DNA of 64,000 bases from Sphaerochaeta sp. (GTDB lineage: Bacteria > Spirochaetota > Spirochaetia > Sphaerochaetales > Sphaerochaetaceae): the NCBI GenBank assembly GCA_022482495.1, contig JAKVPA010000001.1, forward strand, positions 62,001-126,000, read 5' to 3'. Below, in pieces: positions 24,632 through 33,980 of this stretch; within the stretch, counting starts at the first letter, position 1; each line of letters starts with the position of its first letter. Made by a program: the position numbers and the translations under genes. The notes below the pieces were generated by a model. That model worked only from the letters and a program-made list of their open reading frames with translations. It did no database searches and was not told the origin of the DNA.

Positions 24632-27408
24632 GATTTCTTCTCCTGCTCTGCGGCAACCGGCCCTTTGCCATCGTCCAGCTTGCGGGCTACCTTCTCCATC
24701 TCAACCGCCTCCAGCACGTCTCCGACCTGCAGATCCTGGAAATTCTCCAGTCCGATACCGCATTCGAAACCTTCGGCGACTTCCTTGGCGTCATCCTTGA
24801 ACCGCTTCAGCGAAGAGAGTTTGATCAACTCCTTGCTGACCTGGATGTTGTCCCGCACCACACGGAAGAAGCAATCCCGGGTGATCTTCCCACTGGTGAC
24901 CATACAACCGGCAATGGTGCCGATCTTGGGCACATGGAACGTCTCCCGAACTTCCGCCGTACCGACATCCACCTCTTTGGTGATCGGGCTGAGCATGCCT
25001 TCCATGGCAAGCTTCACGTCGTCAACCACATCGTAGATGATATTGTACTTGCGGATCTCCACCTTTTCTTCGGCGGCAAGGGCAAGCGCACGTGGCGTCG
25101 GGCGGACATTGAAACCGATGACCAAGGCATCCGAAGCGGCCGCCAACGAGATATCGCTCTCGATGATGGCGCCAGCCGCGGCGCGGATCACTTCCAGTTT
25201 GATCTCCGGTGTGGAGAGCTTCTCCAACGCGCCCTGCAACGCTTCGACAGAACCCTGCAAATCGCCTTTGATGACGATGTTCAGCGTCTTGATGTTGCCC
25301 TCGGCGATCTTTTCGCCCAGGTTGGCCAACGTCACCTTGTTCGGGTTGTTCGCCGAAGCGCCCAGCCGTTCCAGTTCCTGCCGTTTCGTACCAATCGTTC
25401 TTGCCTGTTTCTCGTCTTCCGTCACTTGGAACGGATCACCAGCGTTGGGGACATCGGAAAGACCGATGATCTCCACCGGCGTGGACGGCCCTGCTTCCTG
25501 GATCCGCTGTCCCTTGTCATTGAAGATGGCACGGGCACGGCCCGGATAAATGCCGGCTACGTAGTAATCCCCGACATGCAGCGTCCCTTTTTGGATCAGC
25601 AACGTGGCGACGATGCCCCGTCCCTGGTCGATGCGGGATTCCAACACCCTGCCTTCGGCACGACAGGACGGATTGGCCTTCAGCTCCATCATCTCCGCCT
25701 GGAGCAGAATGGTATCCAACAGTTCGTCGATTCCCTGTTTCTTCAACGCGGAAATACGGCAGTACAGCGTCTGGCCACCCCATTCTTCGGGGATCAAGCC
25801 AATGTCAGAGAGCTGCTGCATGACACGTTCCGGATTCGCTTCGGGGAGATCACACTTGTTGATCGCCACGATGATGGGGACCTTGGCCGCCTTTGCGTGG
25901 TCGATGGCTTCCCGTGTCTGGGCCATCACCCCATCATTGGCGGCGACAACCAAGACGACGATATCCGTCACCTGAGCACCACGGGCACGCATCATGGAGA
26001 ATGCCGCATGACCCGGAGTATCCAGGAAGACGATGTCCCCTTTCTCAGGGATCGTAACCTTGTAGGCGCCGATGTGCTGGGTGATCCCACCATATTCGCC
26101 TTCGGCGACATGCGTCGAACGAATGGCATCCAACAGTTTGGTCTTGCCATGGTCGACGTGCCCCATGACGGTGACGATCGGAGCCCGGGGAACCATCAGT
26201 TCCGGAGAATCCGGCGTGTTTTCGATCAACGTCTCATCGTACAAGGAGACCTTGTGCACCTGGCATCCATATTCTCCGGCGATGATGGCGGCCGTATCAT
26301 AGTCGATCGACTGGTTGATCGTCACCATCATCCCCATCTTGAACAGTTTGGCGATGATGTCACTCGCTTTGAGGTTCATCTTCTTGGCGAGATCGGCAAT
26401 GACGATGGAATCCATGATGTCGATGGACTTGGGAACCGCGGCGAGCTTGGCCGCCTCCTGCTCCTTGCGGCGCTGGATCTGAAATTCCTTCTCTTCCTCG
26501 GCGTCACGTTTCTTGTAATCCTCACGCTTTCGGAAGTTCTTTTTCGGCGTGCGCGCCTGCTCGCTCCCCAACTCGTTCATGCCACCGGCAGGCCGGCCAC
26601 CACCCTGTCCGGGTCTGCCGCCAAATCCAGGCCGGTTACCAAATCCCGGTCTGCCCGCCCCTGGACGGAACCCGCCCTGGCCGTACGGCTTGCTCCCGTA
26701 GTTGTTGCCATACTGGCGCGGCTGATACCCACCCTGCCCGTTACCGTACTGTCGCGGTTGATATCCGCCTTGGCCATTGTTTCCATAGGGACGCGGCTGG
26801 TATCCCCCTTGGTTATTGTTGCCATATTGGCGCGGTTGATATCCGCCTTGGCCGTTGTTCCCATAGGAACGCGGTTGGTATCCACCCTGTCCTTGGGGAC
26901 GGTTGCCATACGGGCGGTTCTGGTAGGAACCATACCCGCGTTGCACCGGTTTGCCACCGACGACACCGACCTGACGGGGGCCGACGGAAGGTACGACGCT
27001 CTCGCCCTGTGCGGCGCCAGGATTCTGGCTCTGCCACTGGGCATGATCCTTCACTGACTGTCCCTGCCCCGGAACCGGCGGCAGGTTGGTCGGATGAATG
27101 ATCATTGGTCCGTTGTGCAGCGGTGAATTGGGGACTTGCCGGTTCGTGCGACGCACCACCTGCACCGCCGGTTTCTGCACCGACGGTTGCGCGGGATTTG
27201 CCGCCTGCTGTTCAACAGGGGTCTCCTTCGGGGATTGCGGTTCCGCCACGGAAGGAGCAGGTACCGGTTTTTTTGCAACCACGACCTTCTTCTTCACAAT
27301 GATGATCTTCCGCTTTTCAGGAGCCTTCTGTTCGGCTGGCTGTTCTTTCTGTTCACCTGGTGTCACCACGTGCTTGATCAACGTAACTTGGGACTTCGTA
27401 TCTTCCAT
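24628..27408 (-). CDS. infB: Translation initiation factor IF-2
   Basis: IF-2 is the GTPase that recruits initiator tRNA. The 926-residue protein has an N-terminal region rich in Lys, Pro and Gln (1-155), then a Gly-Tyr-Gln-Arg-Asn repeat region (about 157-275). A charged linker and the IF2_N domain (about 325-385) follow. The G domain carries GHVDHGKT (416-423), DTPGHAAF and NKCD; domains II-IV complete the protein. GAGAGGG lies upstream of the ATG. The gene is 21 nt after nusA. The repeat-rich linker is unusual and may be a disordered RNA-binding segment. Confidence 0.97.
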   Translation of the reverse strand: MEDTKSQVTLIKHVVTPGEQKEQPAEQKAPEKRKIIIVKKKVVVAKKPVPAPSVAEPQSPKETPVEQQAANPAQPSVQKPAVQVVRRTNRQVPNSPLHNGPMIIHPTNLPPVPGQGQSVKDHAQWQSQNPGAAQGESVVPSVGPRQVGVVGGKPVQRGYGSYQNRPYGNRPQGQGGYQPRSYGNNGQGGYQPRQYGNNNQGGYQPRPYGNNGQGGYQPRQYGNGQGGYQPRQYGNNYGSKPYGQGGFRPGAGRPGFGNRPGFGGRPGQGGGRPAGGMNELGSEQARTPKKNFRKREDYKKRDAEEEKEFQIQRRKEQEAAKLAAVPKSIDIMDSIVIADLAKKMNLKASDIIAKLFKMGMMVTINQSIDYDTAAIIAGEYGCQVHKVSLYDETLIENTPDSPELMVPRAPIVTVMGHVDHGKTKLLDAIRSTHVAEGEYGGITQHIGAYKVTIPEKGDIVFLDTPGHAAFSMMRARGAQVTDIVVLVVAANDGVMAQTREAIDHAKAAKVPIIVAINKCDLPEANPERVMQQLSDIGLIPEEWGGQTLYCRISALKKQGIDELLDTILLQAEMMELKANPSCRAEGRVLESRIDQGRGIVATLLIQKGTLHVGDYYVAGIYPGRARAIFNDKGQRIQEAGPSTPVEIIGLSDVPNAGDPFQVTEDEKQARTIGTKRQELERLGASANNPNKVTLANLGEKIAEGNIKTLNIVIKGDLQGSVEALQGALEKLSTPEIKLEVIRAAAGAIIESDISLAAASDALVIGFNVRPTPRALALAAEEKVEIRKYNIIYDVVDDVKLAMEGMLSPITKEVDVGTAEVRETFHVPKIGTIAGCMVTSGKITRDCFFRVVRDNIQVSKELIKLSSLKRFKDDAKEVAEGFECGIGLENFQDLQVGDVLEAVEMEKVARKLDDGKGPVAAEQEKKS
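26701..26892 (-). repeat. Five tandem 39-bp repeats inside infB
   Basis: Codons 173-236 of infB encode five consecutive 13-residue units of the form GQGGYQPRxYGNN, where x is Ser, Gln or Pro. The third unit starts with Asn in place of Gly and the fourth is one residue shorter. The DNA units are similar but not identical, so they look like an old in-frame expansion under coding selection. Copy number could vary between strains. Confidence 0.85.
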
Positions 27409-27429
27409 TCTACCCTCTCTCAGATTCCC

Positions 27430-28905
27430 TTACTCTTCCACAAAGGAGAGACCCGTTCCGCAGTTCGGGCACACCGTCATGTCCGGTGTAACCGGTTTTC
27501 CACAGTTCGGACACACATACTGAGGCTGCGCCCCATCCGCATCTTCCTCGACGATATCAACGTTCTCGTTGATCGTATCGCGGATCTGCTGGATCTCCTC
27601 GTCAGAGAAATCACCATACGACTTCAGATCATCGTCGGTGAGATTGATGAATTCCTCGACACTGTAAATGTCATGGAACTGCAATTTCTTCAAAAGCATC
27701 GGATCAAGCGGCAGTTCGGAAAGCGCCACTTCATCATCCGCGACACCGCTTTCACGTTCCGAAGCAGGAACTTCCGGAGCGGAAGCTTCAGGCTGTACCG
27801 GCTCGCTCTGGCCAAAGATACTCTCCGCCTTGTTTCTGGCTTCGCTGGCGATATCCATCTCCTGGAACTGCGCCGGTGTCTTCACATCGATCTGCCAGTC
27901 GCAGAGCTTGTTGGCAAGCCGGACATTCAAACCTTGTTTCCCGATGGCAAGGGAAAGCTGGCTCTCATCCACAATGGCAACCGCCTGGAAAATATTCTTG
28001 TCAACGATCACCACATCCTCAACCTGAGCGGGGCTCAAGGCGTTCTTGATGTAGACGACCGGGTTGGGATCGTAGCGGAGGATATCAATCTTCTCCCCTT
28101 CGATCTCCGCCATGATCGTCTGAATGCGGTTTCCTTTCAGACCGACACAGGCACCGACGGGATCAATGTCCTCGCTTCTGCTCGCAACGGCGACCTTTGT
28201 CCGGTAACCGGCTTCACGAACGATGTTGACGATCTCGATCTGGTTCTGGGCGATCTCAGGGATCTCCATTTCAAAGAGCTTCCGCACCAACTCAGGGCTG
28301 GTACGGGACAAGGTGACACGCAGTCCGCGTTCCGCCTTTTCCACCGAATCCACATAACATTTGATTTTGTCGTTGGATTCATAGGATTCCCGAGGACTCT
28401 GGTTCCTCCGGGGAAGAATCCCTTCCGTCGTACCAATATCCACCATGATGTCGCCATTGAGCAGTTGCCGGCGGTAATAGCCGATAATGATCTGATGTTC
28501 CTTGGTCTTGTACTCATTGTACAAGGTATCCTTGGTGATGTCACGGAAGTTCTGGCGAGCGGTCTGCTTTGCGCTTTGCACGGAAAGCCGGTTGAACTGT
28601 GACGTATCGACAGGAATCAAAAGTTCATCACCGATCTCACAGTCAGGCCGGATTTTTCTGGCCTCTTCAAGTGGTATCTCCGTCACTTCGCTGTACCAGT
28701 TGTCCTCATCCACCACTTTCTTACGGGCAAGCACATCAACGGAACGATGGTCATCGGAAAACTGGATCTCACAGTTGTCCATTGTTCCGTACTTGCTCTT
28801 GTAGGCGGCTCTGAGAATGTTCTCGATCGTGTTGAGCACCAAATCTTCGGAGATGCCTTTCTCTTCCATCAACGCTTTCACCGCGTCGCCCAAATCAACT
28901 GCCAT
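27430..28905 (-). CDS. nusA: Transcription termination/antitermination protein NusA with C-terminal zinc ribbon
   Basis: NusA binds RNA polymerase and nascent RNA. The 491-residue protein has the N-terminal polymerase-binding domain (about 1-125) and an S1 domain (about 135-200, NGDIMVDIGTTEGILPRRNQ). Two KH domains follow (GACVGLKGNRIQTIMAEI; LAIGKQGLNVRLANKL), then an acidic region and a helix-hairpin-helix domain. The last 30 residues carry Cys465, Cys468, Cys479 and Cys482 in two CPNCG motifs, a zinc ribbon not found in standard NusA. The ATG at 28905 has GGGAGG upstream and overlaps rimP by 11 nt. Confidence 0.95.
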   Translation of the reverse strand: MAVDLGDAVKALMEEKGISEDLVLNTIENILRAAYKSKYGTMDNCEIQFSDDHRSVDVLARKKVVDEDNWYSEVTEIPLEEARKIRPDCEIGDELLIPVDTSQFNRLSVQSAKQTARQNFRDITKDTLYNEYKTKEHQIIIGYYRRQLLNGDIMVDIGTTEGILPRRNQSPRESYESNDKIKCYVDSVEKAERGLRVTLSRTSPELVRKLFEMEIPEIAQNQIEIVNIVREAGYRTKVAVASRSEDIDPVGACVGLKGNRIQTIMAEIEGEKIDILRYDPNPVVYIKNALSPAQVEDVVIVDKNIFQAVAIVDESQLSLAIGKQGLNVRLANKLCDWQIDVKTPAQFQEMDIASEARNKAESIFGQSEPVQPEASAPEVPASERESGVADDEVALSELPLDPMLLKKLQFHDIYSVEEFINLTDDDLKSYGDFSDEEIQQIRDTINENVDIVEEDADGAQPQYVCPNCGKPVTPDMTVCPNCGTGLSFVEE

Positions 28906-29395
28906 GGTCAATTTCCTCCCAACGATAGTCCAACTTTGCTTTCTGAATCTGCGGCAAAGCAACGCTCACGTCCGTTTCGTCCTTTCCATCCCCGATGGTG
29001 CACCGGGTGAGCGACAGGGTATTCCCGTCCCATCCCGCGATGTCCCCACGGAGATACTCCGCTCGTCCGCTGTCATACACACGGACGGTCCGTCCAACGA
29101 AAAGGCTGAACTCAAAGGGATCCTTGATCACTCTGAGCAGTCCGGGCGTGGACACTTCCATGTACAGATCACGGAGCGGACCGGCCGCTGCTTCCGCCAC
29201 GGGGTAGATGGCATGATACGCGCGTTCACAATCAGCGCTGTCCGCCTCTTTGCCTGCCCCGGTGATGAACACTTCCAACTTCACCTGGTTTCCATGCATC
29301 GTCTGATGAATCTCAACGATTCTCAGGCCAAGTGGTTCCAACAGTGGCTCGTAGAAAGTGAAAAGCGGGTTGTCCTGTAGTGTGCTTTTTTCCAT
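28895..29395 (-). CDS. rimP: Ribosome maturation factor RimP
   Basis: RimP assists 30S subunit assembly. The 166-residue protein has the N-terminal alpha/beta domain (LEPLGLRIVEIHQ, then KLEVFITG) and MEVSTPGLLRVIKDPFEFSLFVG, matching the conserved S-T-P-G-x-x-R region. A C-terminal SH3-like domain follows. It is the first gene of the rimP-nusA-infB-rbfA-truB-ribF-rpsO cluster, a widespread order. A terminator stands 17 nt upstream, so its promoter must overlap or lie immediately after that hairpin; TATAGA at about 29406-29411 is a possible -10 element. Confidence 0.92.
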   Translation of the reverse strand: MEKSTLQDNPLFTFYEPLLEPLGLRIVEIHQTMHGNQVKLEVFITGAGKEADSADCERAYHAIYPVAEAAAGPLRDLYMEVSTPGLLRVIKDPFEFSLFVGRTVRVYDSGRAEYLRGDIAGWDGNTLSLTRCTIGDGKDETDVSVALPQIQKAKLDYRWEEIDHGS

Positions 29396-29411
29396 ATGGT
29401 CTCTTTTCTAT

Positions 29412-29440
29412 AAAAAAGGGATGCGCCTTTCAGCGATCCC
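29412..29440 (-). terminator. Intrinsic terminator of the tamB-bamA-mutS-transglutaminase operon
   Basis: GGGAT (29418-29422) pairs with ATCCC (29436-29440). After a bulged G the stem continues with three more pairs (29424-29426 with 29433-29435) around a 6-nt loop. On the minus strand six Us (29417-29412) follow. It lies 37 nt after the transglutaminase stop and just before rimP. Confidence 0.7.
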
Positions 29441-29477
29441 CTTGCGAACGTATTGTAGGTTGTTCCATCTCCGTCTG

Positions 29478-30818
29478 TCAACCATGCAGGGTGAATTTCA
29501 CCGTATGTCTCTGATCAATCAACAAATCCCGGGGTATCGCCTCGTCGTCATACCACGCCTCCCCCTCCTGATTATCCGTAGGATCGGCGATCCATTGGCT
29601 TCGATTTGTTTCTTTCGAAGGCGCCAGAAGCAACGTACAGCACAGCCGCATCGGATCCAGGTTTCCAAAGTAATGATCCCACCGCTCCGTGGCTCCATCC
29701 CGATACGCCGAGCCGCCGAAAGAACAATCGGCATACCGTTCGGGAAGGCCGGGAATGGAAAAACGAGCCCAGTCATGGTTGGAAATGCCCTGTGGGGTGA
29801 CATACATGCCTCCCATCCATCCCGCCTTGATGCCGCTTGCCCGGCACAAATTGATGAAAAGCGCCGCTTGGATGCCGCAATCCCCCCGACGCATCGACGC
29901 GCCGTACTCGGCAAGGTTGGGGATCGTCTGGTACGAGGGCATGTAGGCATAGGAGACATGCGTGGTGATGTACCGGTAGATCAACCGCGCCCGGGTGATC
30001 GGATTGGGCTCGTCCCCGACAATGTTCTTTGCGAGATCTTCCAGATACCGACTCCGCACCAGGTAAGGAACCTGGTCCTTTCCATGCCACCAGGAAGGTT
30101 TGGCCAGCTTCTCCAGCTGGTCCATCGGGTGGTAGTCCATTGCAATGGTGTATCCGTATTCGATCCAGAATTCTTTGTTGGGAGTTGGCACTCCTCGAAA
30201 GTGTGCGCACCGACGATCCGAGGACGTGGCGTCCACCCCTACCAGCTCCCCGCTTTGCCTGAGAATCTTCAGTTGCTTGATGAAGGGACATCGCACCGGA
30301 ACCGGAAGATCGACGGATACGGTCTTTCCCTCCCTGATCGCTTCCTCCTTCAGGGAAAATCCGATGTGCACCACCACATCCGCTTCCCCCCTGCCCCGTT
30401 GTTTCATCCGGGCGATCATCTCATCCCGCAGGGCGATGTCCGTCTTGCGCTCTTCCGTAGGGACATCCTTCCTCAGGGTATCCAGAAACCTGCGATGATA
30501 GTGGATCGCCCCATCCACCAAGGAGAATGGAATGATCCCTTGGGTGCGAAGTTGCTCTAAATCCTTCATCGTCGCATCAGGGCGTATCGTCCGCAAGAGG
30601 GAAAGAGCCTCTGTTCCATCGTACGGGAAATCATGAGTCCGCAGTTCCAGCAGATGGTCTTCCAGTTCCAACCGGTTGCGCTCAAGGTCATCCACCTTGT
30701 CATGGGAAAGAAGATACGCGATCTCCTCCCTGGCTTTGGTGACGTATCCCGCTTGGGAAAGAAGCCGGACATCCTCTCGAAGAGGATAGACAAGACTGTC
30801 AAGATCGTTCGGTTGCAT
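29478..30818 (-). CDS. Transglutaminase-like superfamily protein, cytoplasmic
   Basis: The 446-residue protein has a papain-like transglutaminase core in its C-terminal half. The triad is visible: Cys in MRRGDCGIQAALF (about residue 314), His in SNHDWARFSIPG (about 350), and Asp in RYADCSFGG (about 366). The N-terminal half is helical and charged with no clear domain. There is no signal peptide or membrane segment, unlike many bacterial relatives. AAGGTG precedes the ATG. It ends the tamB-bamA-mutS series, 4 nt after the broken comF, and is followed by a terminator. Likely a protease or amidase; substrate unknown. Confidence 0.75.
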   Translation of the reverse strand: MQPNDLDSLVYPLREDVRLLSQAGYVTKAREEIAYLLSHDKVDDLERNRLELEDHLLELRTHDFPYDGTEALSLLRTIRPDATMKDLEQLRTQGIIPFSLVDGAIHYHRRFLDTLRKDVPTEERKTDIALRDEMIARMKQRGRGEADVVVHIGFSLKEEAIREGKTVSVDLPVPVRCPFIKQLKILRQSGELVGVDATSSDRRCAHFRGVPTPNKEFWIEYGYTIAMDYHPMDQLEKLAKPSWWHGKDQVPYLVRSRYLEDLAKNIVGDEPNPITRARLIYRYITTHVSYAYMPSYQTIPNLAEYGASMRRGDCGIQAALFINLCRASGIKAGWMGGMYVTPQGISNHDWARFSIPGLPERYADCSFGGSAYRDGATERWDHYFGNLDPMRLCCTLLLAPSKETNRSQWIADPTDNQEGEAWYDDEAIPRDLLIDQRHTVKFTLHG

Positions 30819-30822
30819 GGCA

Positions 30823-31354
30823 TCACCTTAGTGGAAATCGGATCATGATGCAAGGACGATCGCATACACTGGCAGAGGAATCCGAAGCTGGACGCGTTTC
30901 GCCGTCCGTGACGCTGGTCGACACGCAGAACAGGAGGGAATCGGACGGATACGGGGATGAGAACCGCAATGAACCTTTGGAGAGCATGGAAGCAACCACG
31001 TTTACGGGATCATATCCCGTTTTTTTGATGATCGCTTTGGGCGTCGGCAGTGGGACAAGCGTTGGATGAAAGGGAAGATCCTCCCGAACAAGATCGGCCA
31101 ACAACCGAGCCAGATGCCGTTCCCCTGCCATTCTGGAACCTGCTGACCAATGAAGAGACCGGCCCATAGGCATCGGTGAATCCGCCCAGATGATCAGAGC
31201 ACCAACGGCAGGGATATGCTGAATCCTCCACCGGACGGCCACAGACGGGGCAGCGGGACGAAAAACGATGACGGAACGTGGACTGTTCCACCAACAGACG
31301 GCAGGAATCACACAGCGGTTCGTCGGAGAACCGGTTACAGATCACACAGGTCAT
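30823..31354 (-). pseudogene. comF: ComF family protein, frameshifted and C-terminally degenerate
   Basis: ComF proteins combine a zinc-finger N-terminus with a phosphoribosyltransferase fold and are linked to DNA uptake. The first frame (from 31354) has the paired cysteines CVICNRF, CDSC, CPVCGRP and CRWC, then SSLVSRFQNGR. A GGGG run (minus strand, 31125-31122) shifts the frame. Dropping one G gives QNGRERHLARLLADL and LVPLPTPKAIIKKTGYDP, typical ComF sequence. After that neither frame yields the PRPP-binding V-D-D-V-x-T-T-G motif, so the end seems lost even after repair. The gene starts 13 nt after mutS. Confidence 0.7.
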
Positions 31355-31367
31355 GAGAGGAATACCA

Positions 31368-33980
31368 CTACGTGGTCGGTTTTGGTCGGATCATCTCCTT
31401 CAGACGCTGGATCAGCGCCATCGCTTCCAAGGGGGTCGACGCATTCAGGTCAAAATGGTCCAACAGATCGCACAGGGCGTCGTACTGGCGAAGCGATCGC
31501 GTCTCATCATCCGACAATACCGGTTCGGTGGAGAACAATGACGGCTGCGCGCTTGCCATGGTGTATTCCTCGTCATGGCGCTTCTGGAACGAACGGGCCT
31601 GCCGGAGCACCGGATACGGGATGCCGGCAAGCTTGGCCACATTCAGGCCATAGGAACTTTCCGCTACTCCTTCGATCACCTTGCGAAGGAAGATCACCGT
31701 CCCATTCTCCTCACTGACTTTCAGCGTCAGCCGCTGGATGCCAGGTATGTCCATGTCTGCCAGTTCATGATAGTGGGTGGCGAACAACGTCTTGCACCCC
31801 ATAGAAATCAGTTCGTTCATCACAGCGTAGGCGATGGCCATGCCATCCTGCGTGCTGGTGCCCCGTCCCAACTCGTCCACGATGACAAAGGAATTGCGTG
31901 TTGCCGTTCGAAGGATCAACGAGGCTTCCTGCATTTCCACAAGAAACGTTGACTCCCCTTTGGCCAGGTTGTCACTGGCCCCCACACGGCAGAACAGCCG
32001 ATCCACCGGACGCATCACCACGCTGGACGCCGGCACAAAGCTGCCGATCTGGGCAAGCAGGACGATCAACGCGTTTTGTCGAAGGTAGGTTGATTTGCCT
32101 GCCATGTTGGGACCGGTGATCAAACAGAACCGGTTTCCCTCTTCCGGCTCCTTCAGATCGTTGGGAACAAACAATCCCGCGTCCAGCTGGTCCTCCACCA
32201 CCGGATGTCTTCCCCCGGTGATGGCAAGCACATCCTGATCCACCAGCTGGGGTTTGTGATAATCTTTTTTTCGGGCGGTAAGCGCCAAGGAAGAGAGCAC
32301 GTCGATACGGGACAGGAACCGGGCGATCTCTTTCAGGATGGCGCTCTGGGCGACACACTGGGCAAGCAACTGCTCATACACCTCTTTTTCCCTTGCTTCG
32401 GCGGCGAACCCGCTTTTCAGGATTTCCGTCTCAAGGGCGATCAACTCGTCCGTCGTATACCGTTCGGCGTTTACCAACGTCTGCTTGCGATAGAACGAAG
32501 CAGGCACGCGATCCGTCTGGCCTTTGGATACTTCCATGTAGTGGCCGATGATCTTGTTGGATGACAGTTTGATCGTCGTGATGCCGGTTTGTTGCTTCAC
32601 TTTCTCAAGGTACGCATCCAGCATCCCCTTCCCGTTGCCTTTCAATGAGCGGAGCCGGTCAAGTTCCGGGTCGAACCCGTCGTTGATCACCTGCCCTTCG
32701 GCAAATGGTCCCTGTGTCTGTTCATTGATGCCCTTGGCGATCCGTCCCATCACTTCCAACAGGCCGTTGAGATTTTCTTTGGTAAGCTCCGGAGAAAGGA
32801 GCCCTTGCAGCTTGGAGGGGTTGGTGTCCAGAAGCCGAACGAAACAACTGACCGTCTTCTGGATGCCGACCAGATCCTGGGGGTAGGATCGATGCATGGA
32901 AATCCGGGTGGAGAGACGCTCCAGATCCAGCGCTTCCTTCAGAATGGTGCGCACCGCATCACGCTCGTCATTGTGGTCATAATACCAGGCGACCCACTGC
33001 TGTCGTTCAAGAATGTCCTGTTTCCGTACCAACGGGAAGGAGATCCAGTTTTTCAACATCCGGGCTCCACCGCTGGTCACCGTCTGGTCGATGGAGGAGA
33101 ACAGCGTGAACCGGCTGGAGCCGTCCTGTTGGTTGGTCAGCAGTTCCAGATTTCTTCGTGAGGATTCATCAATGACCAGATACGTGCCTTGGGAGACGGA
33201 ACCATATCCGGTGATCTGTCCCAGGCTTGCCTTGGCGGTGTCTTCCAGATAGGAGAGCAACGCGCCTCCGGAAAGAAGCGACGGATCATTCTCCTCAAAC
33301 CCGAATCCCTTCAGGTTGGTCGTCCCGACTTGGGCGCACAGCGCCTTGTACGCCTGCTTCTGGTTGTACATCCAATCGGGAAGCTTGGTGACCATGGCGC
33401 CCCGAACATCCACCACCGCCTGGAAATCCGGATGGAGGAAGTAATCATCCTCACCGACGAGAATCTCCCGGGGCCGCACCTGCTCAAACAGGGAAAGAAG
33501 CGAGGCGAACCCACGGTCCAACGGAACCGTCGTCATCACGAAATCCCCGCTGGTGATGTCCGCATAGCTGACGGAAAGCTCTTTCCCATAGGCGACGGAA
33601 AGAACGTACGAGCTTTCCTTGGCATCCAGGAAATCATCATCAACCACCGTGGCCGGCGTCACCACCTGGATTACTTCTCGTTTTGCCAACTGCCGGGAAT
33701 CCTGGGTCAACTCCAACTGCTCACAGATGGCGATCTTCTTGCCAAGGTCCAAAAGGCGCCGGATATAGCTTTTCGCCGCATGGAACGGGATGCCGCACAT
33801 CGGTCGTCCCGCGCGATGGGTCAAGGTAAGATTGAGAAGCCGAGACACCTCAATGGCGTCATCGTCGAACATCTCATAAAAGTCACCCAGGCGGAAAAAC
33901 AACACCTTGTCCTTGTTCTTTTCCTTGATGGACCGGTACTGGACCATCATCGGTGTGACTTTTTCTTCTTCCTCGTTCAT
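31368..33980 (-). CDS. mutS: DNA mismatch repair protein MutS
   Basis: MutS recognises mismatches and starts repair with MutL. The 870-residue protein has the mismatch-binding FYE motif in FRLGDFYEMF (domain I), the connector, lever and clamp regions, and an ABC-type ATPase. The ATPase carries GPNMAGKSTYLRQNA (Walker A), DELGRGTSTQDG (Walker B and signature) and ATHYHEL. The C-terminus includes the short beta-clamp or dimerisation region. The ATG at 33980 overlaps the bamA stop (ATGA) and is preferred over a TTG one codon earlier. No mutL is in the window. Confidence 0.96.
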   Translation of the reverse strand: MNEEEEKVTPMMVQYRSIKEKNKDKVLFFRLGDFYEMFDDDAIEVSRLLNLTLTHRAGRPMCGIPFHAAKSYIRRLLDLGKKIAICEQLELTQDSRQLAKREVIQVVTPATVVDDDFLDAKESSYVLSVAYGKELSVSYADITSGDFVMTTVPLDRGFASLLSLFEQVRPREILVGEDDYFLHPDFQAVVDVRGAMVTKLPDWMYNQKQAYKALCAQVGTTNLKGFGFEENDPSLLSGGALLSYLEDTAKASLGQITGYGSVSQGTYLVIDESSRRNLELLTNQQDGSSRFTLFSSIDQTVTSGGARMLKNWISFPLVRKQDILERQQWVAWYYDHNDERDAVRTILKEALDLERLSTRISMHRSYPQDLVGIQKTVSCFVRLLDTNPSKLQGLLSPELTKENLNGLLEVMGRIAKGINEQTQGPFAEGQVINDGFDPELDRLRSLKGNGKGMLDAYLEKVKQQTGITTIKLSSNKIIGHYMEVSKGQTDRVPASFYRKQTLVNAERYTTDELIALETEILKSGFAAEAREKEVYEQLLAQCVAQSAILKEIARFLSRIDVLSSLALTARKKDYHKPQLVDQDVLAITGGRHPVVEDQLDAGLFVPNDLKEPEEGNRFCLITGPNMAGKSTYLRQNALIVLLAQIGSFVPASSVVMRPVDRLFCRVGASDNLAKGESTFLVEMQEASLILRTATRNSFVIVDELGRGTSTQDGMAIAYAVMNELISMGCKTLFATHYHELADMDIPGIQRLTLKVSEENGTVIFLRKVIEGVAESSYGLNVAKLAGIPYPVLRQARSFQKRHDEEYTMASAQPSLFSTEPVLSDDETRSLRQYDALCDLLDHFDLNASTPLEAMALIQRLKEMIRPKPTT

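Noticed and set aside
26701-26892. CRISPR-like array
   Set aside because: The 39-bp units are in frame inside infB, encode a regular peptide repeat and have no unique spacers.
24934-27057. 707-codon open frame antisense to infB
   Set aside because: Explained by infB codon bias and repeats; no recognisable protein.
30566-30865. Continuation of comF into a third frame over the transglutaminase start
   Set aside because: A short ComF-like stretch occurs, but the rest is a shadow of the transglutaminase gene.
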